Assembly: GCA_021030905.1 (NCBI GenBank)
Contig: JAGFMI010000023.1
Coordinates: 124,001 to 188,000 of the forward strand
From: Pyrenula massariospora
Taxonomy: Eukaryota > Ascomycota > Eurotiomycetes > Pyrenulales > Pyrenulaceae
Length of the DNA stretch: 64,000 nt
Reading direction: 5' to 3'
The notes beneath the pieces were generated by a model. The model worked only from the letters and a program-made list of their open reading frames with translations. It was not told where the DNA came from and searched no databases. Of this stretch, positions 43,431 through 53,655 are shown in pieces. Made by a program: the position numbers and the translations under genes. Each line of letters starts with the position of its first letter. Position 1 is the stretch's first letter.

Positions 43431-44184
43431 TGGGCGTCTACCTACTAGACGACGAGTCCATGGAAGGAAAGGGAAAGGAAAGGGATTGAGGCATGCTCAG
43501 CCAACACCCGGAAACTCTAGTGAAGCTTCACGAAGAGAGCGAGAAGCGGCTGCTTTACGCAGCCAGAAGATGCGCATGGCGACGGAATAGGTCGCCTGTC
43601 ACGGTCCACATCAAATATTCCGCCGCAGGTGGATGCTGTGCCAGGGTGAATCCTTGTTTTGGGAGAAATGCCCTATTTGGGGGAACTACGCGCCACACCG
43701 ATGTCATTTTGCAGATCCGGATCTTGAGCTGTGTGGCTTGACTGCCTTTCTGGCCAGAATCGGCTTGCCAATTTCCACAGATGTCCGAGCTATCGCCAAT
43801 TCATGATCTTCACAAACCATAAATCTTAAATTAGGTAAGTTCTCTATGTTGGTGTGCATTTTTCCAGACGATCATCACTGTCATCTCTTTTTCTTTGTTT
43901 GTTTAAATCCGGCCATTCCTGGCCCCTAAATCCGGCCTACGGTGTGGAGGATTCGGGGCTCAATCCGTTGTTTTTGAGAGAAACTCTACTATAATCAGCG
44001 ATTCAGCAAGCGCTCAATGGTCTGAAGTCTTGTAGAGGCTGAACATTCATCTTGGAAATTTGAACGATAACATACAGCTAGGGTGGAGTTCAGAAGTCTG
44101 TACCACACATCAAATCGCTGGATCACTCACGCACAACGCTTGGAGAGCTCTCTCCACGGTTGAAGTATTTGCACAACTTTCGCC
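43431..44184. promoter_or_regulatory. Divergent promoter region
   Basis: About 750 bp separate the starts of the DUF2434-type gene (-) and the RRM protein (+). The region is expected to hold both promoters. No specific sites were identified. Confidence 0.45.
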
Positions 44185-45047
44185 ATGGAGGTATCACCTA
44201 GCACCAGACTCTATGTAGGCAATCTTCCTTACATTGCTCAACCTAAGGACGTCGAAGATCTTTTCCAGGACAATGACTTCAATGTTGTCAAAATCGACAT
44301 GTCTGTTGATCCCTTCAGTGGGAGAAATCCATCTTACTGCTTTGTTGACCTCGTATCACCAACCGAAGCCAGCCGTGCCATGAATCAACTAAATGGACAC
44401 AATGTCCTAGGTCGAGCTGTCAAGATCAGACCAGGTGTTCCCAAGAGGACCAGCGAAGGAAGACCCCAGCCGCGGGTCAAGAATTATGCTGGTGGTGGCC
44501 ATGATCCAAGATGGTCCAGGAACAGCCAAGGCTCAAGTATGCATCATCCGGCTGGCCATTTGGACTTTCTGTCGCTCTCGCTAAACATCAGGTAGGCATT
44601 GCACAGCCGCATCCCACAAGCTACGAACCCACGTTCGACCGCTGGTCCCGCACCGATGCTCCAGACCACTGGCAAAACCCTTCGCAAGAGGGCACGAGAC
44701 TCTACGTCGGCGGCTTGCCACGGATCGAGCCACAATCAGCGGTAGACGCCGAAGTACAACGGCTCTTCGAAGGATTCGATGTCACGGCGGTAAGCAAGAT
44801 CATTTCGCCTCACCCGTCGAAAGCCAGATTCCCAGGGAATCACTACTATCTGTTCGTGGACCTTTCGACTGTAGATGCAGTGGATGCGGCGGTAGAGAAA
44901 TTCGACGGCGCGGAGAGTCCGTGGGGTGGTCCGCTGAGGGTCTCGAGAGCACGGGAGAATGGAAATCGAAAGGTGGTGAGAGAGCAGTTTAGAAGCGATG
45001 GAAGGGAGGGGCGAGCGATGAACGGGTCATGGAGGAGGGATCAGTGA
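44185..45047 (+). CDS. RNA-binding protein with two RRM domains
   Basis: Two exons, 44185-44536 and 44596-45047, phase closing, 267 aa, ATG at 44185. RRM1 occupies about residues 7-83: RNP2 is RLYVGNLPY and RNP1 is NPSYCFVDLVSP. RRM2 occupies about 150-235: RNP2 is RLYVGGLPRI and RNP1 is NHYYLFVDLSTV. Between them is a Gly/Arg/Ser-rich linker where the intron lies (GTATGC donor, GCTAAAC branch, GGTAG acceptor). The C-terminus is Arg-rich. RNP1 in both domains has the aromatic residues needed for RNA stacking, so binding to single-stranded RNA is likely. The target is unknown; similar small two-RRM proteins occur across Pezizomycotina. Confidence 0.83.
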
Positions 45048-45285
45048 GTAAGCCGGAAAGGTAGCCAAAACTTTTGATACACAACGAGGGCAGGCCACTT
45101 TCTCCGTTGGTGTGGTTCTATGGTGATGATGCAGAGAGATTGCTTGAGAACTCAGGTTTATGTAATATTTCCGAGACATTCTAGATGCCTCTTTAGCGCC
45201 CAATTCCCGCGCAGGTGGTATTATTCGATGTCACGGTGTCACGAAGACACTTTGCTTCTCTCTTCCCCGATGCTAAGGCTATGTC

Positions 45286-46785
45286 TCATTTCCAACCGCC
45301 GAAGAACACGGGTGTGCCGGTTCGCGCGTTGACCATGTACCCCTGATGCCTGAGTTCATCATCCCCGTTCAACTCGAAACCAAGGTCTGCGAGTTTGGCG
45401 AAAAAGCAATAGTACACATAGTTGTTCACGTTCTGTAGGGAATCGTGTGCTGAAGGGATATCCTGGACGTCGATCCAGCTGTACGCTTTGCGGATAGCTC
45501 GTGATGGGTCGTAGTTGGGAGACGGGATGTCATGTACTAGATTCAGAAGATGTTAGAAAGGGATATTTGTGGATGCCAGCCGCTTTTTTAAAATTCACTT
45601 ATCAGACGCAAAGGAGGAAAAGGCATCCAACATGGGCTCCAAGAGTCCCATTTCAACTAATCATAGGGCCGGATAAGGTGCAAAGATAAAACTAACGTCT
45701 CCACGGGCGAAAGTGAAAAAACTGAGAATATAGTGATTAGTCTGGGTCGGTTGGGAATGTGAATGTAAGCGCGACAAACCTCGTGGAGTATGGTAAAATC
45801 CAAGAAATTTTCCACCGCGTGGAATTTCCCAAAGGTTGAGGATAAGAGGTAATATAAGTATTCATATCCCAAGGGTCCGTAGAAGTCGTTATTAGGAAGA
45901 GATCCATAAAGCTGATTGATCGAAAGCATCGGCCTGCCGAGCTGCCTATTACAGATCTGAACCGAGGCTTAGTCTGGTCATTATTGACTGAAGAGATGGG
46001 TTGAGTATGCCGACAGTAATCGTGGTCCTATTAGGTTCCCCACGGAATAGCATTTTGAAGGGTTCTGCGTCGTCAAACCACCATCCATGAGCGGTGTATG
46101 TTTCCGCCTGCGTGAGAAGCGCTTGGCACCCCTTCGAAGGACCTAGAACCACTATAACGCAGGCAAAGAATCAACATTCGGCCTGAACGACTTAAATTTT
46201 ATTACACTTACTGCCATTTCTCACATCCTCCCATTCTTGATAGATCGCACCAGGTATGTAGCCCCCGTGGGGGATTCTAGGCCGACTAGCCTGTGGAACG
46301 TATCCATCCGGCCGTACTACGACTGAAGGATCTTTGCGAAGCGTCCATCTAGAAGGGGGTGCAGGGCCGTGAATATTTGTTACATCATCATCGCAATAAT
46401 AACGATAGTGCGCGCTGTCTTGCTGGTCGATTCGAGCCATATCGACGAATGCGCTGAGGAGCTCTTGCAAAGTTTTAGCACCATTTCGATGAAGGATCTG
46501 AGTTATAATTAGGAGCTTACTATCCACCATGTTAGCTGCATCTGTTGATGTTCCATCCTCTGCCACAGGAGCTTTAAATATTCGCTGAAATAGCTCTGCT
46601 TGATAAGGATCGTCTAGACCAGTGCGCAGCTTTTTCAACGCGATTCTCGCCATGTCCTTCGCTCCTACCATGCCATAACTAAATCGTAGCCGCGCTGGAT
46701 CCACCATGCAAGAGACATCTGTCCACCAGGTGTTTGTAAAAGCTAAGGGGATAGAAATGAAAACTAAAATCAGAAATGCTTTCAT
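45286..46785 (-). CDS. Zincin-like secreted metallopeptidase, copy B
   Basis: Five exons: 46785-46212, 46151-46015, 45956-45780, 45721-45697 and 45536-45286, 387 aa, phases closing. ATG at 46785 begins a clear signal peptide (MKAFLILVFISIPLAFT). Conserved blocks shared with copy A at 37967-39232 are ARIALKKL...AELFQRIF, YRYYCDDD...SRWTLRKD, GWWFDDAEPF-type sequence, and ICN/LCD at the third-exon start. The zinc motif HEFFH (about 295-299) is split: HE ends exon 3, and FFHFRPWR is on a 25-nt exon 4. Exon 5 carries LHDIPSPNYD...NNYVYYCFFAKLADLGFEL. The layout HExxH + Asp + (A)Y + NxYxYF resembles fungal deuterolysin/lysine-specific and Asp f 2-like zincins, so a secreted zinc peptidase is likely but unproven. 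Intron 2 has an unusual donor (GTCGGC) but a good GACTAAG branch site and the same position as in copy A. Confidence 0.8.
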
Positions 46786-48182
46786 TGTCTTTGCTGGGAT
46801 TAGAAAAGAGAAAGACTTGGACGGAAATACACTGACATTGATCTTTCGGGAATTAAGATGTTCAGATACTACAAACCTGATATATAGAAAGCTATAGAGG
46901 GTGCGCCCATAGAAAGCTATAGGAAGTGCGCCTTCGCTATGGTAACTAGACTCTTTGTGTTTGTGTCTATAGACGAGTGTGGGATAGCCTTTTCGGGACT
47001 ATCCGAAGTGGATAATAGCTCATCGCCTCTCCAGTCGCCTCAAGTCTAGCCGGCGGCATAACCTTGAGATGTACGCAAGCATATTTTGGAGTTAGCCTAG
47101 TGTAGCTTGCACGAGTACAGAGATGTCGCTGCGTATTGTGGCGTTGAATGTTGCTCAATGGAACTTGTCCGACCCGGGGTCCGAGAAACAACCTATCTGG
47201 TGGGAGCTAGGTGGATCTAAACCTTTGTGTACCTAGCTCAATAATATAAGTAGCATTATAGATGTATTACCAAATAGATCGTAGTTCATGCCTAGTAAGG
47301 TGGGCCAATAATCCCGTAATGGTAAACTTCTGGACCGTCGGCAATAAGCATAGCCCTATGAACGACACTGTGGGCAGGAAGGTGAAGCGAGCGAACACCT
47401 TTCACATCCAGGCATCTTCATTCTGTGATTATTCAACAATCAGCATTAATTTCGTCTCCTTGCTTGATTCCGCTTCCGAGCTTTGGCGATACATGATTGC
47501 CCCCGAGTTCTGCGTCAACTACGCTCCAGACAGGCTTGGCTTATCAGAAAGCACCTCGTGCGGCATTGCACCATACTCAGAGAGTCAACACAGATGGGAA
47601 TGCTACTACCGTCGTTCTGCTTAACTTTGGGATAGCTCTGAGGATTGAATTCTACATAAATGGGTCATACGTCTTAATATCGGCCAACTTCAACACCGCA
47701 AGCTTAGTAGATTGTGCCACCGGTTAGAAGACCAGAAGTAGTCAATCAATAATGGCGGGACGTCGTTCTTATATTTTTCTATATAGTGCCCCTTGACATT
47801 TGCTTGTCGCTCACAGGCAGGGTGAAGAATGCGAGATTTGGCGGACAGACTAGACGAAGTACCTGCTTTTGGTAACCATGGGTAAGGTACTATGGAAATC
47901 CTAGGTTGATCGTGTCCGCCACATAGCACATTTGAGAAATTTTTTATTTCTGGAACTTTCATTTCTGTCTTACTTTCCATTCTCTGCCCGTCGCTGTTTG
48001 TCAGTTTAATCTCGTTACTCGCTTTAATCGCGTTCTACAGCTCTGGAGACGTCACCGAGCAAAACTATTCGCAACGCGCGCAGTTACTGTTGGATTGTCG
48101 GAGAGAACCGTTTGACTGCAGAACCTCGTGTGCACGCCTTCTAAGTCAGAGACCTTATTACCAAATCTCTTCCCCGTTCGAA
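46786..48182. other. Intergenic, with a short tandem duplication
   Basis: The stretch includes the upstream region of zincin copy B and a 25-bp duplication at 46884-46932. An ATG frame at 47262-47624 (120 aa) and an overlapping one at 47497-47727 have no motif; they may be remnants of a gene. Confidence 0.4.
46884..46932. repeat. Two-copy 25-bp tandem repeat
   Basis: The unit atagaaagctatag....gtgcgcc occurs at 46884-46907 and 46909-46932, with two or three differences. It lies about 100-150 bp upstream of the start codon of zincin copy B, so it falls in its likely promoter. Confidence 0.7.
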
Positions 48183-48905
48183 ATGGCCCCCCGCCTATCC
48201 GTTCTCTCTTGGCTTTTTGGAAGCACAGAGCTGAACTTCTTAGCCTCCAATCCAAGCGTCACACCTGTCAATGAGCCACAACATTGCATAGAATACCGCC
48301 TGAAGCTCTTCAACCGGAACTTAAACAACAGCACAATGGGAATGTGGCAGGAGCAATCTAACCACAAAACCGGCCTTGACAGCAGCCTAAGAATTCAAGC
48401 GGAAGATATTCAGGGTTACACCATGGTACCCCTACTGGCGCACCCATACGAATTCCTTTATACGGTACAAGAACTTCTCAGCACCTCAGCCGGCAGAAAG
48501 CAAGGTTGGAAGTGGTGTGGAGCGCTTAATACAAGGGAGGACAACGATCTCACTATACGAGCCGTCTTTGTCAGGTGCACCTATTGCGCGGAGAAGAAAA
48601 TGCCATGCGAGGTTCTTGGGGATAATGGAAGCGACTTTGTGTGTTTGCCGGTGCAACTAGATAAGTCACCCAAGGGAGTCTCTCAGGCTGAGTCCGCGAA
48701 GCCAGCCCTCTCGACTGATCAGGCAGACAATGCTAGTGATTCAAAGAATGTGGACAAAGGAGTTCCGGAATGTGACGAGGCCAGGCAATCGCTCACTGAA
48801 AAAGCCGATGGCAGCGACTCGGGAAAGGAAACTGCGTGGGAAGCAGTTGGTTCAGAGGACTCCCTTTCGGACACTTCAGACTTCGGGATTGCAGGAATGA
48901 TGTAG
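48183..48905 (+). CDS. Hypothetical protein, acidic C-terminus
   Basis: Single exon, 240 aa from the ATG at 48183 (MAPRLSVLSWLFG). The frame is open upstream but without ATG. The N-terminal two thirds look folded, with no membrane segment beyond a weak hydrophobic start. A Cys cluster (VRCTYCAEKKMPCEVLG, about residues 155-171) has a CxxC...C pattern reminiscent of a half zinc-binding site. The last 80 residues are rich in Ser, Asp, Glu and Lys and look disordered. I recognise no family. It could be a lineage-specific nuclear or cytosolic protein. Its codon pattern and length make it more convincing than the other unassigned frames around it. Confidence 0.5.
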   Translation: MAPRLSVLSWLFGSTELNFLASNPSVTPVNEPQHCIEYRLKLFNRNLNNSTMGMWQEQSNHKTGLDSSLRIQAEDIQGYTMVPLLAHPYEFLYTVQELLSTSAGRKQGWKWCGALNTREDNDLTIRAVFVRCTYCAEKKMPCEVLGDNGSDFVCLPVQLDKSPKGVSQAESAKPALSTDQADNASDSKNVDKGVPECDEARQSLTEKADGSDSGKETAWEAVGSEDSLSDTSDFGIAGMM

Positions 48906-49016
48906 GCTTGCTGTTACGTTTGCGCAGAGCCATTTGATGAGTATCTGTCTCGTCGTCCAAGTCAATCTAGTCGGACCGTCGTCTGATGTTCAAGTCATAG
49001 TCTTGAATTAGTCTAT

Positions 49017-50642
49017 CTAAGCTCCATCGGCAGTGCCCAACTCTCCCGCAAAACCTTTCATCCCGCCATCTAGAATCCACTGTTCATTATCATCGTTATC
49101 GTCCTGAACCCTGCGCCAAGTCTGTAAGCGTCTATCCCTCGACTCTTCTTCCTTCTCCTTTCCCTTTCCTATTGCTCCCTTCCATATCGGCCTCACCAAC
49201 CCTCCCCCACCAGCTAGTAGCGGGTTGTTCGAGAACGCTCCCACCCCTCCCCTATTGCCACTATCACCTGCAGCGACATACACATCTCCCCCATCCTCCT
49301 CCACCTTCGGGCCAGAACTCGGCTCCTCAACCCTCTCAAACGTCCTCACCACTTTCCCGTTCTTCACACCCACACTCATAACCGTCTTCTTCCTCTCCCA
49401 CTCAGGCTTCGCCTGCTCCTCCAGCTCCCTCAAATACCTCTGCTGCTTCTTCAACGCCGCGGCCCTCTCCGCGGGCCCCATCCACTGACTCCCCCTCACG
49501 CCCCCAACATCCACATCAAAATCCGCCGCCTCATCATGCACCTTGGTCCTCTGCACGTTCTCACGCTGGAATGAAAGCAGTTTGTCCCTGTGAGCCCGCG
49601 CCTTCGCCGTACCCTCATCCCCGCTACTATCCACCACCGGCGTCGGCGTACCCCGTCCCGACCGCGGCATGTTGTGCAGCGCGACCTTCTCGTTCCCCCG
49701 CTCCTCGCGGAGCGCGCGGATCATGCTCTGGATCTGCTCCCCGCTGAGCAGCGGGGTGTGGCAGAAGGAGCACGGCTGCAGGCCCTCGAGGGCGCAGATG
49801 ATCTTGCCGCAGTGCAGGCAGTTGGGGCTCGGGGCGAAGAGGGGGTGGAGGGTGGCGTTGCAGTCGCATTTTCGGGGCGGGGAGGAAGGGGAAGGGGAGA
49901 GGGTGGGGTTGGTGGAGAGCTCGAGGGCGGAGATGGCGGATGAGAGGTCCGCGATGGAGGATGTTGTTGCGGTGGTGGTGGACTTGTTGGGGGTCGATGT
50001 GCCGGATCGGTGGGAAGATTTCTTGGAGGGCTTGGATTTGACGTTTAGGAGGTCGGGAGTTAAAGTCCCGGAGGCGGAAGGGGGAAGTTTGTGAGGGGAG
50101 GGGTCGCGAGATGAGAATGGGGAGGGGGTAAGGAGAGTAGCGGTGGCAGGTTTGGGGCGTTGCTTAGCGGCGGGATCTTCGGATAGGGATAGGGCATTGG
50201 ATAGAGCAGTTGAAGAGGGACCTTGTCGGGCGGATTTTGGAATATAGTCATTTTGAGCGGTGGATTTCTGGTAGCCTCCCGTGACGTCGCCGTAGTTTTC
50301 TGGTCGTCGTGCAGGTCCGGCGTGGAGAGGTGCTTTGGCCTTTTTTGGGCCTCTTTTCCTAGGAGATGGGACGGAAGATTCTGTTGATATTACATCTGGC
50401 CTTGAGCCTTGGGCGATCGGATTTGAAGGAGTTGGTGGATGTATATCCTCGCGACGAGAGTTAAAGGACGATATAAACTCTAAAGCCTGGGCGGAATCAC
50501 CAAGCAAATTCTTCAAATGCTCTGCCCCAGATTCTTTCGACAGTGATGCCGTATAGGTGATTATTTCTTTCAGAGAACTGTCATCAAGGGAGAGCAGTCT
50601 TGACAGCTGGGGCGTCGCCCACGCCGCCAGGTCGGAGGACAT
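49017..50642 (-). CDS. RQT4: Activating signal cointegrator 1 (ASC-1/TRIP4, yeast Rqt4)
   Basis: Single exon, 541 aa, ATG at 50642. The N-terminus (WATPQLSRLLSLDDSSLKEIITYTASLSKESGAEHLKNLLG) is a helical domain found in fungal members. A long Ser/Pro/Lys-rich linker follows. The diagnostic C2HC5 zinc finger lies in the middle: CDCNATLHPLF...PNCLHCGKIICALEGLQPCSFCHTPLL. After it come charged helices (HRDKLLSFQRENVQRTKVHDEAADFD; AERAAALKKQQRYLRELEEQ) seen in TRIP4 proteins. The C-terminus is Gly/Asp-rich. Human ASC-1 is part of the ASCC complex and yeast Rqt4 of the RQT complex. These disassemble collided ribosomes by binding ubiquitinated 40S proteins alongside the Slh1/ASCC3 helicase. The human-type C-terminal ASCH domain is absent, as in fungi. 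Confidence 0.88.
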   Translation of the reverse strand: MSSDLAAWATPQLSRLLSLDDSSLKEIITYTASLSKESGAEHLKNLLGDSAQALEFISSFNSRREDIHPPTPSNPIAQGSRPDVISTESSVPSPRKRGPKKAKAPLHAGPARRPENYGDVTGGYQKSTAQNDYIPKSARQGPSSTALSNALSLSEDPAAKQRPKPATATLLTPSPFSSRDPSPHKLPPSASGTLTPDLLNVKSKPSKKSSHRSGTSTPNKSTTTATTSSIADLSSAISALELSTNPTLSPSPSSPPRKCDCNATLHPLFAPSPNCLHCGKIICALEGLQPCSFCHTPLLSGEQIQSMIRALREERGNEKVALHNMPRSGRGTPTPVVDSSGDEGTAKARAHRDKLLSFQRENVQRTKVHDEAADFDVDVGGVRGSQWMGPAERAAALKKQQRYLRELEEQAKPEWERKKTVMSVGVKNGKVVRTFERVEEPSSGPKVEEDGGDVYVAAGDSGNRGGVGAFSNNPLLAGGGGLVRPIWKGAIGKGKEKEEESRDRRLQTWRRVQDDNDDNEQWILDGGMKGFAGELGTADGA

Positions 50643-51314
50643 TTTACCAACGATGTAACAGCAATTAATGCTGTCGCTCTTCCTGGTGACAGGAAGCCTG
50701 TCTCCACAATTGATCTGTCCCCTTAGAGAACTCTTTTAAATCAATTAACTCAAAAGCCTGGATGCGACAACCTCATTTGTCCTATTGGCTTGAAGATTTT
50801 CAAGGCGATGACACTTAACTGCATGAGTGAGCGAATATCGGGAGCGCCAAGACTGAGTTCTCTCCTATGGAGGCAGCAGAGCGGAGCTACGATGTCTCAC
50901 GATTATATAATTATCATAGATACGCTACGGAAGCTTATGATCGTCACTATGGAATTCCAGTCACGCTGATTGCATACCATAAAGTTAAAAGCCATTATCT
51001 ACGCGACGGAGGCGTTCCCAGCAAACATGATGTCGTAGATACTTCTGAGATATTTTCGTGCACCCTTCTTGAGGTAACGAACGCCTTTTCTTGTCCGCCT
51101 TACCCAGATAGAATACCAATCAATCGCTATGCCAAAGCTCTCCAACGCCCATAGCTATGCCAATTCAAAGGACTCGTAAATACTGCCAGCCTCCCAGCCT
51201 CGCATCCAAATACCTATCCTTCCACAGACATCAATATTCCGTTTCCAAGTGTACATGGTGCAAAGATAGCCCTAATTCTTCTCGAGATCTGTCGAAAAGC
51301 ATGAACTTTGAGAG
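50643..51314. other. Intergenic
   Basis: The stretch holds the ASC-1 promoter and the 3' flank of the Sgf11-like gene. An ATG frame at 50867-51154 (95 aa, MEAAERSYDVSRLYNYHRYATEAYDRHYG...) is Tyr-rich with no known motif; I give it about a one-in-five chance of being real. Confidence 0.4.
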
Positions 51315-52542
51315 CTACCCACCTTTGCCCGTCTTCTCTTTCTTCACCTTTCCAGCCCCTTTCAATCCTCCACTTTTAGGAGGATTCTTCGACGCGACTG
51401 AATGCTCAGCCGTAGCCGTGTCGATCGGCTTTGGCTTTTGTAAATTTGCCTTCTTCCCAGAGCTGTCTACCTTGATCGAGTCCTCAGTGGTAGGCTGTGT
51501 AGCTGTCGGTGTACTTGGTCGAGGGGCTTTATCATTGACTGACTCGCCGTTTTGTAGCTTGCTGGGCTGGTTTGGTCCTAATCTCCCATTTGCGCCTCCT
51601 TCCTTCTTTTTCGGTGAAGGATCTATCTTAGATTTCTTCTTCTTTACAGCAGATACACCATCGTCTTCCCGTGCGCGCTTGACACCGCTGGTGGACGGCA
51701 AATCAGGCTTCGGAGTGCCAGCGCGACTGCCGCTTGCCTCTAGACGGTCAGCAGCATCCTTGGCAGCACGTCGGCCTTTATTAAAGAGGCAGGTCTCAAT
51801 ATGGGCGGCGAGACGGCGGACACCAATGTACCGTGTACACTTTGTGTTTGGACACTTGACATTGGGATAGGCAGGTTTTGTCAGCGGCTCAACAGGAGCG
51901 GCGATGCTGAAAGATCCCGTGGCCGGAGTGGCGGGCGGAGAAGCGTCGTCGGAGTCTGGAGAAGGGGCCGCGGACAACTGTTGTTGTTGTGCTTGTTTTG
52001 GAGGCTTCTTTTTTTGTCCGCGGAGAGGTTTGAGTTCGAAGAAGAGATTGCCGTGAACATCGTGCTCAGGTCTGTTGATGTGTGGGGCGTTACCGCAGTA
52101 TTTTTGACGCTCGGATTGTGAGAGTGTGAGAGGGTTGCGGAAAAGGCGTGGAAGAAGGCAATTGGGACAGCGTTCTTCGCGCGTGAGTAGCATAGGATTC
52201 TCGGTGAGAGTTGGTGTGGGTGCGCGACTTGGGTTCGCGCTGTTAGCATCCTTGTCAGGGTCCTCGTTTTTCTCAGCCTCAGCCTTCTTTTGCGCATCAT
52301 ACAGAGCAGCGATTGTGCGGCCAGTCTTGACCTCTCGGTGCGCCTCTGAGACTATCTCATACATTAGATTCATAATCGATTGGTCGACAACTTCCTTGGC
52401 CTGTACTTATTAGCGAGTGCTCTGCTAGAATGATCTGTGTAGACCAGAGGGAATTTGTAGAACTCACAAAATCCTCCAGGCCTCTAGACTCTGCCTTCTC
52501 CACCTCTTTCTTTGGCGTTTTTAATTTACCTGTTTCCGCCAT
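51315..52542 (-). CDS. SAGA-associated Sgf11-like zinc-finger protein
   Basis: Two exons, 52542-52468 and 52400-51315, phase 0 junction, 386 aa. The ATG at 52542 begins MAETGKLKTPKK. An N-terminal helix (AKEVVDQSIMNLMYEIVSEAHREVKTGRTIAALYDAQKKAEAEK) resembles the Sgf11 helix that holds Ubp8 and Sus1 in the SAGA deubiquitinase module. A first Cys/His-rich segment follows (RCPNCLLPRLFRN...KYCGNAPHINRPEHD). The second, CPNTKCTRYIGVRRLAAHIETCLFNKGR, matches the Sgf11/ATXN7L3 C2HC zinc finger (CPxxxCxRxI...AxHxExC). The remainder is a long Lys/Ser/Pro-rich tail with possible nuclear localisation signals (VKRAREDD, KKKKSK). The likely role is anchoring the H2Bub1 deubiquitinase to SAGA and nucleosomes. 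It is longer than typical Sgf11 and carries an extra zinc-binding-like segment, so a related chromatin factor is possible. Confidence 0.72.
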
Positions 52543-53655
52543 AGTAGTTCTCAATAAGGACCCAGTCTACCTTTAGATCTATACCACGGTTAGCTCGACA
52601 TGTCAATACAGCACTGAAGTACCGTTGAGTACATCCTCCCAGTGGGGAGACTAGAGCTCGAGACATAATCTGAATTAGAGTAAAGATGAGGAAGCATCGA
52701 ATGATATCGCTCAAGTGTAGCCCCTTGTTTTCACAATGACCACGTCATAGACTTGATTGACAGAACGCAAGCTCAGTTATTGGGATGGGAAACCAGAATG
52801 ATTAAAAATAATCTGACGTCTCAAGCGCAGTATAAGGGCTATATGACTTGCACTTACCAGACAAATTTGTGTCCCAGCACCTTCTTTTCCACCAGAGGCA
52901 CCAAGCTGCAGGCGGTCTAAGCCTCTACGCACCACCCTCCCTGCCCCGGATATTCCTACCGCGAGGCCCACCAAGATTCCATAGATTGTGATCACCAATA
53001 TTCTCACGCTTAAAGCGCTGTTTATCTATGGAAGGCTTGGGGGCCGCCCAATGCTGCGGACAGATCGTGGGAATGAAAGTTCAGATTTTGATCAAGCACG
53101 GCGCTCTCTCTCTCTCTTTCTCGCTGCTGCTTGAAGCTGCGAGCTTCTAGAGTTTTTGATCTTCAATCGTGGGTAGGACGGTTTGGGAAGTGTGGTCGTT
53201 CGAACGTGCGGAGTCGCTTGTGCAGATGTCAAAAGGCAAGGTGAGACAAGGCTCAGCTGGGTGGCATTTATCAGCGTCAATACTCTCTGTGGATCTCAAA
53301 GCATACCTGAAAGTCTATCCAAAAAAAATCTGTCCGGAACTGATCCAGCTATTCTCTCGCTTTCTCGTGGCAGCAATCACTGTGCCGGTGGGCAATCTTG
53401 AAGAGAGCAACCGGGCAGACGAACGTCTAAACGAGCCCGATAAGGATAGCCGCAACGTTAGCTGCCGTCCGGATCCTGGCAGCCGCCGCGGGGACCTGCA
53501 GCGCGCTTGTCCACAATCAGCGCCACTACAAAAGAGCCGCTTCAACGTCACGATCCGCGCCTGCAAAATACTCTTCTCGACGCGTCTTGCGCGAGCTTTG
53601 CGCGCTGGGGCGGCCTGTACGCTGTTACTATCAATCATGCGAGACCGATGATGAG
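52543..53655. promoter_or_regulatory. Divergent upstream region with GA microsatellite
   Basis: About 1.1 kb separate the Sgf11-like gene (-) and the acetyltransferase (+). A short CT/GA run sits at 53102-53123. Frames here are short; one on the minus strand (52777-53007) has a hydrophobic start but no further support. The region likely holds both promoters. Confidence 0.45.

Noticed and set aside
45926-45950. A 19-nt intron joining exons 2 and 3 of zincin copy B
   Set aside because: It would restore the frame, but it is far too short to splice. The 58-nt intron at 45957-46014 also closes the phase, has a branch site and matches copy A.
49590-50094. Plus-strand frames opposite ASC-1
   Set aside because: Shadows of a minus-strand gene with an intact C2HC5 zinc finger.
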